Source: a virus. From it: a stretch of DNA of 22,891 nt. Each line of letters starts with the position of its first letter. The first letter of the stretch is position 1. The notes under the pieces are model-generated. The model was not told the DNA's origin. It saw nothing but the letters and a program-made list of their open reading frames with translations, and searched no databases. Shown in pieces: positions 13,438-18,793 of the stretch. The stretch is from positions 1 through 22,891 of the IMG/VR virus record IMGVR_UViG_3300018015_000154, one strand, 5' to 3'. The translations under genes and the position numbers were made by a program.

Positions 13438-14719
13438 ATCCTGCCGCCGTGGCTATCTTGTTCCCTATATTGACCATAATGCTGCCATACGTCGAGTCCT
13501 GGAGCACCTGGATGTCGCCTTCCTCGCCCAGGAACTTGTTGTCTATCTTGACAGGCGCCTTCAGGATGTTGCAGCGGGGGAAGATCAGCTCGACGTAGTA
13601 GCTCTTGCCGGCCTCGAAGGTCGAACCGGTAGCCTTGATGTGGACGCCGAAGTACTCGTTGTCCGCGATGGCCTGCTGCAGGATGTACTCGCGGGCCTGC
13701 CGGTCGAGCTTGAGGCTCTGCTGCCTGCCCTGGCGCTGGGCGAAGTTGGCGTAAGTGCCGGTGCCCCCGGGGCGGTACTCCACGTCCACCTGGTTCTTGA
13801 AACTGTGCTCGATGGTGGTGATCTCGCTGTCGATCGTACGGCCGCCGACGAAGGCACTGCCGCTCCACATGCCGCCGAGCGTCACGACGAGGTCGGTGAC
13901 GCGGAGCGGCGGTTCGACGACGTAGACGGGGAATGAGCACCAGGCAGGCTCGACGGGCGTGTAAAGGACCTGGTAGGTGGTGCTTGTCGCGGGAACGCCG
14001 GGGGGGGTGATGGTGATGACGGCCGGGACCGCGCCGGAGACTACCGAGAAGGAGACTTCGTCCCACTCGTTCGGCGCTGACGGGTTTACCACCCTTATGC
14101 GGTGGACGTTCTGGAGCCTGGTGGGCGCGTCGGCGCCCTGGACCCCGTTGGCCGCGAGGGTCAGGGTCGCCGCGTCGTAAGCGGCCGTGATTGTCTCCTC
14201 CGTCATGTTCGCGGTATATTTCCCGGTGCCCTTGAGGGCGGTGACGCACTTGGCCCAGGAGTCCTTGGTGAAGGTGGAGGTGATCGAGTCGACGAACATG
14301 GAGGCCATGCGCCACTTCCAGATCGTCTTGCCCATGCGCTGGGCGACGGTCATGGAGGGCAGGTTCATCTGGGCGGTAGGCATGATGGCGTGCTGGTAGC
14401 CTCCGCCCCAGGCGGCGGGCGTGTCTATCCCAAGGCCGTAGGCGTAGGAGAGGAGAAAGTCCTGGGCCTTCGCCTTGTTGAAGGTGAGGTTCATGGAAGA
14501 CTCTGCGCCGAGGTTGTAGACGATGTCGGGCTCTTCCATCCCCGTCAACTCGCCCGCGTCTGTCTCGCGCTTGGGCGTCAGGACCATCAGGTCGCCCTGG
14601 TCGACCATCATGGTGTGGGAAAGGGCCTGCTCCGTGTTAAGGGCCGTCTCCTGCAAAAGCAGGGAGACGGCGAGGAGGTTAAAATCGGGCTTGTAGATGC
14701 GCTGGGTGTCATAGCTCAT
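13436..14719 (-). CDS. Phage tail tube (major tail) protein
   Basis: The 427-residue product starts MSYDTQRIYKPDFNLLAVSL with GAGGTG before the ATG. It is soluble and rich in beta structure, with Ig-like stretches (VVSGAVPAVITITPPGVPA and TTYQVLYTPVEPAWCSFPVY). Its C-terminal half is typical of long tail tube proteins: ITTIEHSFKNQVDVEYRPG, then YVELIFPRCNILKAPVKID. The gene immediately precedes the frameshifting chaperone gene, the usual order in siphophage and myophage tails. It follows the linker-rich 14870-15199 gene across a heptamer repeat. The stop lies inside the edge of the next repeat. A sheath protein is less likely because of the length and the neighbours. Confidence 0.75.
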   Translation of the reverse strand: MSYDTQRIYKPDFNLLAVSLLLQETALNTEQALSHTMMVDQGDLMVLTPKRETDAGELTGMEEPDIVYNLGAESSMNLTFNKAKAQDFLLSYAYGLGIDTPAAWGGGYQHAIMPTAQMNLPSMTVAQRMGKTIWKWRMASMFVDSITSTFTKDSWAKCVTALKGTGKYTANMTEETITAAYDAATLTLAANGVQGADAPTRLQNVHRIRVVNPSAPNEWDEVSFSVVSGAVPAVITITPPGVPATSTTYQVLYTPVEPAWCSFPVYVVEPPLRVTDLVVTLGGMWSGSAFVGGRTIDSEITTIEHSFKNQVDVEYRPGGTGTYANFAQRQGRQQSLKLDRQAREYILQQAIADNEYFGVHIKATGSTFEAGKSYYVELIFPRCNILKAPVKIDNKFLGEEGDIQVLQDSTYGSIMVNIGNKIATAAG

Positions 14720-14737
14720 GGGTCACCTCTCTTTTTT

Positions 14738-14869
14738 GTTCAAGGTTCAATGTTCAAGGTTCAAAGTTGCCCCCTTTGGGGGCGTTAAAACCATTCAAGG
14801 TTCCATGTTCAACGTTCAATGTTAAATTCCTCTCTTTCCTCAACTTTGAAACTTGAACCTTGAACATCT
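14738..14869. repeat. Composite heptamer repeat with one palindrome
   Basis: GTTCAAN heptamers, the palindrome GCCCCCTTTGGGGGC at 14769-14783, a second GTTCAAN run, a pyrimidine-rich spacer (CCTCTCTTTCCTCAAC) and then TTGAACC heptamers. The spacer is nearly identical to the one at about 15811-15826, showing that the element is more than a simple tandem repeat. It separates the 14870-15199 gene from the tail tube gene. Confidence 0.85.
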
Positions 14870-15199
14870 CTATGCTCCTTGCTCGGCACCCGGCGCTTCC
14901 TGACCCGTCGCTTTCGTCTCGGGCGTAGGAGGCGGCGGAGGAGGCTCCGGGGCTGCCCCCGCTCCCTGCTCCATGCTCCGTGCTCCCTGCTGCTTTTGCT
15001 GCCCCTGCTCCTTGCTCTCTGCTCCATGCTCCATGCTTCCGTCAGGGGGATCGGGCACCTGCTCGAAGCGGCGGGCCTCTTCGGGCGGGATATCGGCCGG
15101 CGCGTATGTCCGGTCGAGATGGTACTGCCTGTTGGCGAAAGGTCCGTCGACGACCCGGAAGTTCTCCTCGTTGGCTTTGAGCCTGTAGCGCGTCTCCAT
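14870..15199 (-). CDS. Small phage protein with repeat-derived C-terminal linker
   Basis: The 109-residue product starts METRYRLKANEENFRVVDGP. The first 50 residues look like a normal small phage domain (FANRQYHLDRTYAPADIP and EEARRFEQVPD). From about residue 52 the frame is a translation of GCTCCAT-type heptamers (DGSMEHGAESKEQGQQKQQG), then a poly-Pro stretch, and it ends on another heptamer run (EAPGAEQGA). The intergenic repeat has therefore expanded inside a coding frame and made a low-complexity tail. It lies 3 nt after the tail-terminator-like gene and before the tail tube gene, so a tail-assembly role is likely but unproved. Confidence 0.65.
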   Translation of the reverse strand: METRYRLKANEENFRVVDGPFANRQYHLDRTYAPADIPPEEARRFEQVPDPPDGSMEHGAESKEQGQQKQQGARSMEQGAGAAPEPPPPPPTPETKATGQEAPGAEQGA

Positions 15200-15202
15200 C
15201 TG

Positions 15203-15667
15203 CTATCCTCCCGGAATGTCCCGCAGGGCGTCTATCTCGACGCTCTTAACGAGAAAATAGACGGGGGCCTGCGTGCCCTCGTCGTTGATCGCATCTGCCG
15301 GTCTTATGTCCTGGACGCCGTCCGGGAATACCCCCGAGATGCGGAAAGAAAGGAGGGCGTTCTCGATCAGCTCCTCGAAGGCCATCAACTGCGACTGCGC
15401 GGCGTACGGGTCCTTCTGCTGGAAGCCCGCGTAGAGCATGGCCGTGTACGCTTCCTCGATTTGAAAATCCATGTAGCGCCCCGGCACCTTCTTCGGGCAG
15501 GTGAGCAGGCAGATCGGCAGATCGGCCGTCGATATCTCCACCCTGCGGCGGAAGGTGCGCAGGACAGTGAGGGCCTTCCCCCACGCGGCCTGGCAAAAGG
15601 CGGAAAGGGGGGCGTCCGACCCGAGGGCCGTAACTACGGCGTCAAGCGCCGGGTTGATGCTGGTCAT
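15203..15667 (-). CDS. Tail-terminator-like phage protein
   Basis: The 154-residue product starts MTSINPALDAVVTALGSDA. A GGGGCAG lies before the ATG at 15665-15667; a TTG at 15688 would add 7 residues. The core (ADLPICLLTCPKKVPGRYM, EEAYTAMLYAGFQQKDPYA, AFEELIENALLSFR) has the mixed alpha/beta pattern of small tail-completion or terminator proteins, and its position two genes before the tail tube fits. It follows a heptamer repeat and a run of tiny genes, so it may begin its own module. Assignment is by layout and pattern, not a firm family match. Confidence 0.6.
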   Translation of the reverse strand: MTSINPALDAVVTALGSDAPLSAFCQAAWGKALTVLRTFRRRVEISTADLPICLLTCPKKVPGRYMDFQIEEAYTAMLYAGFQQKDPYAAQSQLMAFEELIENALLSFRISGVFPDGVQDIRPADAINDEGTQAPVYFLVKSVEIDALRDIPGG

Positions 15668-15682
15668 CGCTGCCCCGGCAGC

Positions 15683-15891
15683 GAGCAAGGAAGCATGGAG
15701 CCCGCGCCTCCGGCGCTCTGGAGCATGGAGATGTTCAAGGTTCTATGTTCAATGTTCAATGTTGCCCCCTTGGGGCGTTCAAGGTTCGAGGTTCAAGGTT
15801 CAATGTTAAATTCCTCTCTTTCCCCAACTTTGAACCTTGAACCTTGAACATCCGTAAGCCTTGAACCTTGAACCCTGAACCTTGAACATCA
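15683..15891. repeat. Nested GCTCCAT and GTTCAAN composite repeat
   Basis: GCTCCAT-type units flank the palindrome GCGCCTCCGGCGC (about 15702-15714). They are followed by GTTCAAN heptamers, a shortened palindrome GCCCCCTTGGGGC (15764-15776), further GTTCAAN units, the conserved pyrimidine spacer and two runs of TTGAACC heptamers up to the stop of the 15892-16041 gene. No gene is seen inside. Confidence 0.85.
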
Positions 15892-16041
15892 TTACTGCGC
15901 GGCGTTCGCCTGATCGGTGATTGCCTTGAGCGCATCCGCCGTAGGGGCTGCCGCAAGCTGGTCTTTCAACGTCTGGTTTTCGGCCTTGAGCGCGTTGAAC
16001 CTTGCGATCAAGCCCTGTACTGCCTGAGTTAATTCGTCCAT
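15892..16041 (-). CDS. Tiny coiled-coil protein (49 aa)
   Basis: The product reads MDELTQAVQGLIARFNALKA, then a heptad-like AENQTLKDQLAAAP and ends in ITDQANAAQ. Leu spacing gives a short coiled coil. GGAGG 9 nt before the ATG at 16039-16041 supports translation. It is the last of the four tiny genes after the lysis-type proteins; similar small helical proteins are common there and may be lysis or assembly accessories. Function not recognised. Confidence 0.65.
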   Translation of the reverse strand: MDELTQAVQGLIARFNALKAENQTLKDQLAAAPTADALKAITDQANAAQ

Positions 16042-16054
16042 GATATATGCCCTC

Positions 16055-16330
16055 CTATTGGGTTTGGTTTACTGCGTCCGTAAGCGCTTTCATCGCCTGG
16101 TCGGCGGGAGCGGCGGGAGCGGCCGGTATGGCCGGCTGCTTAGGCTGCGCCCACATCTCGATGAGATCCCGGACCTTGTCCGTCTTCACGCTCGGGTGAT
16201 AGATCGCGATGATCTTGAGGATGAAAAGGACGGCGCCGGGGATTGCCGCCATGAACAACGAATAGTTGGCTGCCACGTAGCCCATCCACTGGTTTGTAAA
16301 GAGGGCCGGTAAGGCCGCTACGGGTGGCAT
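16055..16330 (-). CDS. Small membrane protein, possible holin
   Basis: The 91-residue product starts MPPVAALPALFTNQWMGYVA. One strong membrane segment (about 20-43, NYSLFMAAIPGAVLFILKII) is followed by a Pro/Ala-rich hydrophilic tail (QPAIPAAPAAPADQA). One-span proteins beside endolysin genes are often holins or membrane accessories. The ATG lies 4 nt after the stop of the 16335-16499 gene. The holin idea rests on topology and neighbours only. Confidence 0.65.
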   Translation of the reverse strand: MPPVAALPALFTNQWMGYVAANYSLFMAAIPGAVLFILKIIAIYHPSVKTDKVRDLIEMWAQPKQPAIPAAPAAPADQAMKALTDAVNQTQ

Positions 16331-16334
16331 GGGA

Positions 16335-16499
16335 CTACACCGGGTCCGTCGGCACGGCGGCCTGGGCTTGCTGTATCTGCGCGATGAGCTGGGCCTGCGT
16401 CTCGGCGGTCAGGTTCTTGTTGTTCTGGATCTCCGTTACTATGGCCTGTGTCAACTGCACAAGCCCTCCCACTGCGATTGCTAAGGTTGCCGGATCCAT
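16335..16499 (-). CDS. Tiny helical protein (54 aa)
   Basis: The product reads MDPATLAIAVGGLVQLTQAI, then VTEIQNNKNLTAETQAQLIA and ends VPTDPV. GGAGG is 8 nt before the ATG at 16497-16499. A hydrophobic N-terminal helix and a Gln-rich amphipathic helix are visible. It lies 4 nt before the possible holin gene and 33 nt after the 16533-16733 gene. Role unknown; a small lysis accessory is possible. Confidence 0.65.
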   Translation of the reverse strand: MDPATLAIAVGGLVQLTQAIVTEIQNNKNLTAETQAQLIAQIQQAQAAVPTDPV

Positions 16500-16532
16500 A
16501 ATACGGTCCTCCTTTAAAGTGCCCCGAAGGGC

Positions 16533-16733
16533 TTAAAACGCATAGTCCATGCTCGACGATGCCGTATTGTTGATGATGTCGAGCTTGATGGTAATGAATT
16601 GCGTGCGCTGGTCCTCTCCTACCTCCGCTTCCTTAAGAGCCTGGACGAGCGCCTTCAATTCGGGAGAGAGGATCACCATTCTCGCCAAGGCGTTTAGCGC
16701 ATCGCTGTACTTCATCACCGCCGCTCCGTCCAT
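16533..16733 (-). CDS. Small hypothetical helical protein (66 aa)
   Basis: The product starts MDGAAVMKYSDALNALARMV and continues ILSPELKALVQALKEAEVG, a pair of amphipathic helices. The ATG directly follows the TGA of the lipoprotein gene 16734-17117, with GGGGTGA just before it, so translation is coupled. No membrane span or Cys is present. Function not recognised. Confidence 0.6.
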   Translation of the reverse strand: MDGAAVMKYSDALNALARMVILSPELKALVQALKEAEVGEDQRTQFITIKLDIINNTASSSMDYAF

Positions 16734-17117
16734 TCACTTCACCCCTTGAATAAACGTTGCTACCTGGGTCACGAGCGCCGCGAGTTGCATAGTCAGTGTC
16801 CCGATGTTGGCCTGAATCTGGCCCTGCTTCGCCGCGTCGGTCGTCTCGATGGCGAGTATGAGCGCGTCGCCGAGGGCCTTGTAGGCCGTCACCGCCTGGG
16901 CGTAGATCGTGTTGAACTGCGCCTCCTGCGCCGCGCTGAGCTTCCCTGCCGCCTTCAGTGCCACGGCGCTTGCATGGACCTGGGAGAGCACGGAGCCCGT
17001 CGCCTGGTAGGAAGTGACGGCTACGCTCTCCGTCTGCTGGGTCGTCGCGCACGCCGAGAGAAAAGCCATGCTAAAAACGATGAGCACGAACACTGCACAA
17101 AATCTAAATAGTCTCAT
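16734..17117 (-). CDS. Predicted phage lipoprotein, possible spanin-like role
   Basis: The 127-residue product starts MRLFRFCAVFVLIVFSMAFL and ends its signal in LSAC (Cys23), a type II signal peptide. The mature part is helical and Ala/Gln-rich (ATTQQTESVAVTSYQATGS and similar). GGAGG 4 nt before the ATG at 17115-17117 decides this start over a longer frame from 17228. It sits between a cysteine hydrolase and small lysis-type proteins; an outer-membrane spanin is one idea, but typical Rz1 proteins are shorter and Pro-rich. Confidence 0.7.
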   Translation of the reverse strand: MRLFRFCAVFVLIVFSMAFLSACATTQQTESVAVTSYQATGSVLSQVHASAVALKAAGKLSAAQEAQFNTIYAQAVTAYKALGDALILAIETTDAAKQGQIQANIGTLTMQLAALVTQVATFIQGVK

Positions 17118-17125
17118 AAATCCTC

Positions 17126-17617
17126 CTATAGTTTGATGGGCGGCCCGAAGATCGCCAATTTTGAAAGGTCGCCCGGTGTCAGAATATCCCCCTGGATTCC
17201 GTAACATCTTTGAAGCATTTCCGAGCATACGGTATTCTTGGGATTAATTTTTACCCGCTCCACGGCCAGCTTGAAAAGGTCCGTGTAGTCGTAACTCATG
17301 CCGAGGAATTTCAGGGCACAAAGCCCTATCTCGTGTCGCTTGGCTTCGTATTCGGGCTTCAGCGGAAAGACCGTACACTTCTTCGTCTCCCTGGCCAGCT
17401 TCCCGGCGAGGTCATACATCACAACGCCCGTTGCTTCGGCCTCCACGGTGAGAACAATGTCAGGGTATTCCGAAAAGACCATCACCATCCCGGCATGACA
17501 ATACTCGCTGTGCGAGAGCTTTTCTATTGCTTCGGACAAGAGGTCTTTGCCGCTGTAGAGAAGGCAATCGCCAGCCCGAAGGGTGGATTTAATGCGGTTG
17601 AAGGTTGTAAGGTCCAT
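17126..17617 (-). CDS. NlpC/P60-like (YiiX-type) cysteine hydrolase
   Basis: The 163-residue product starts MDLTTFNRIKSTLRAGDCLL. RAGDCLLYSGKDLLSEAIE, then LSHSEYCHAGMVM (His41), an acidic VEAEATG (59-64) and TVCSEMLQRCYG (Cys131) give the His and Cys dyad of permuted papain-like YiiX/YebB proteins. They cleave amide bonds in peptidoglycan peptides or lipids. The start is set by AGGAG, which lies in the AGCGAGGA edge of a heptamer repeat. It follows the SleB-like gene in the lysis region, so a second wall or envelope hydrolase is the best inference. Confidence 0.75.
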   Translation of the reverse strand: MDLTTFNRIKSTLRAGDCLLYSGKDLLSEAIEKLSHSEYCHAGMVMVFSEYPDIVLTVEAEATGVVMYDLAGKLARETKKCTVFPLKPEYEAKRHEIGLCALKFLGMSYDYTDLFKLAVERVKINPKNTVCSEMLQRCYGIQGDILTPGDLSKLAIFGPPIKL

Positions 17618-17625
17618 CACTTCTC

Positions 17626-17803
17626 CTCGCTACGCTCGAAGCAGCATGGAGCACGCTCGCTGTGCTCGCTCTGGAGCATAGAGCATAGAGCAGAGAGCAA
17701 AAGGCCGTTCAAGGTTCGGTGTTCAATGTTAAAACCCCGTCTGTTTTTAAACCTTGAACCCTGAACCTTGAACATCTCTATGCTCCATGCTGCCTTTGCT
17801 GTT
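17626..17803. repeat. Nested composite repeat: GCTCCAT outer arms, GTTCAAN inner arms
   Basis: The outer left arm (GGAGCATAGAGCATAGAG, then CAGAGAGCAAAAGGC) pairs with the outer right arm (CTCTATGCTCCATGCTG, then CCTTTGC) around a GTTCAAN/TTGAACC inverted repeat (about 17707-17774). The whole fits a long nested hairpin. It lies between the SleB-like and NlpC-like genes; its left edge supplies the latter's ribosome binding site. Confidence 0.85.
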
Positions 17804-18310
17804 CTATCGCCCGCGATAGAACAAATGCTTGCCGATCTGCGCCGGCGATGCCGGCTGCAACTTGTCCGCCCAGGAAGGCTTCGGGCTGCCCTGGGCGTAG
17901 TACATGAAAACGTCGCCGGTCGAGAAGGGGCTCGGGATCCTGCCGGCCCAGACATCCCGGAAAACCGCGAGACACTGAAAGAGTGCGCCGGCGTCTGCGG
18001 GGCCCCACTTGAACGGCGTGAGGACGTGCGTCTTCGGGTCGGCAAAGGCGTCGAAGTTCTGGGCGATGGCCCGGGCCTTGAGATACTCGGGGTTGTCGAC
18101 CGAGAGGTAGCAGCTGAAGGCCGCCTGGTGAAAGCAGACCGTAGCCACGTCGTTGCCCTGAAAGCTCGGATGGTCGACGCGGTTCTTGACTACCCAGGCC
18201 ACGGCGACTTTGCCTTCCGTGCTCTCCCCGCCGGCCTCGAGGAAGACCGTCTCCCCGCCGATTCGGTCCGCAGAAAGCGCATGGAAGTATTTCATATCTT
18301 CCGGTCTCAT
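17804..18310 (-). CDS. SleB/CwlJ-type cell wall hydrolase (endolysin)
   Basis: The 168-residue product starts MRPEDMKYFHALSADRIGGE. The segment TVFLEAGGESTEGKVAVAWV (Glu25 at the usual catalytic position) and the later AAFSCY (63-68) match the SleB/CwlJ hydrolase core, a lytic transglycosylase-type fold that cuts the glycan strand. It lacks a signal peptide, so it would need a holin or similar for release. GGAGG before the ATG lies in the arm of a palindrome (AACGCCGGAGGCGTT, 18311-18325). It heads the lysis-type cluster with the membrane protein 18474-18752 just upstream. Confidence 0.8.
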   Translation of the reverse strand: MRPEDMKYFHALSADRIGGETVFLEAGGESTEGKVAVAWVVKNRVDHPSFQGNDVATVCFHQAAFSCYLSVDNPEYLKARAIAQNFDAFADPKTHVLTPFKWGPADAGALFQCLAVFRDVWAGRIPSPFSTGDVFMYYAQGSPKPSWADKLQPASPAQIGKHLFYRGR

Positions 18311-18473
18311 AACGCCTCCGGCGTTAGCATGGAGCAGAGAGCATGGAGCAGAGAGCGTGGAGCTTTAAAAACTCTATGCCCTATGCTTTCTTTGCTCTTT
18401 GCTGCGCCTTTGGCGCGGGCTCCATGCTCTATGCTGTCTCTGCTGTCTCTGCTGCTTCTCGCGTCGGAGGGTT
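18311..18473. repeat. GCTCCAT heptamer array with GC-rich palindromes
   Basis: A palindrome AACGCCTCCGGCGTT (18311-18325) is followed by GGAGCAGAGAGCAT-type units (to about 18362). After a short spacer comes an oppositely oriented GCTCTAT/GCTCCAT run that contains GCGCCTTTGGCGC (about 18405-18417). The two runs can pair. No GTTCAAN array is present in this copy. No gene is seen inside. Confidence 0.8.
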
Positions 18474-18752
18474 TCATTTCGTTAACCTCTGCAGTACCTT
18501 GTCTATCTTGCCGTCGAGCTTCTCCAGGCCGTCTTTCATATCCTTTCTCAGTTCCCCTACCTGGCCGACCCAATTACCCTTACATTCTGTGCAAGTGTCC
18601 TTAAACACGACCTTAGCTTCCATTTTCTCTTTCCACTCCTCCAGGGCCTCGACCTTAACCTTGAGGATGTTAATGGTGATCAGAGATCCTATTGCCCCGC
18701 CAAAGATTGCTACGAGAAAACCAACCGCTATTTCTACGATCACCGTTGCCAT
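18474..18752 (-). CDS. One-span membrane coiled-coil protein, holin-like
   Basis: The 92-residue product starts MATVIVEIAVGFLVAIFGGA. One membrane segment (about 3-28) is followed by a charged coiled coil (VKVEALEEWKEKMEAKVVF), a CTEC pair and another amphipathic helix (GLEKLDGKIDKVLQRL). GGAGG lies 5 nt before the ATG at 18750-18752, better than the longer frame from 18776. Its place between the tail fibre and the endolysin fits a holin or lysis regulator. The order membrane then coiled coil is the reverse of XhlA-type proteins. Confidence 0.7.
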   Translation of the reverse strand: MATVIVEIAVGFLVAIFGGAIGSLITINILKVKVEALEEWKEKMEAKVVFKDTCTECKGNWVGQVGELRKDMKDGLEKLDGKIDKVLQRLTK

Positions 18753-18793
18753 CTCATCCTCCGCGTGCCGCTTCAAGGGTGGTCATGGGGGCC

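Noticed and set aside
14879-15847. Plus-strand frame of 322 codons
   Set aside because: It is largely a translation of heptamer repeats (PCSLLLLLPL, SMLHA) plus antisense of two tail genes.
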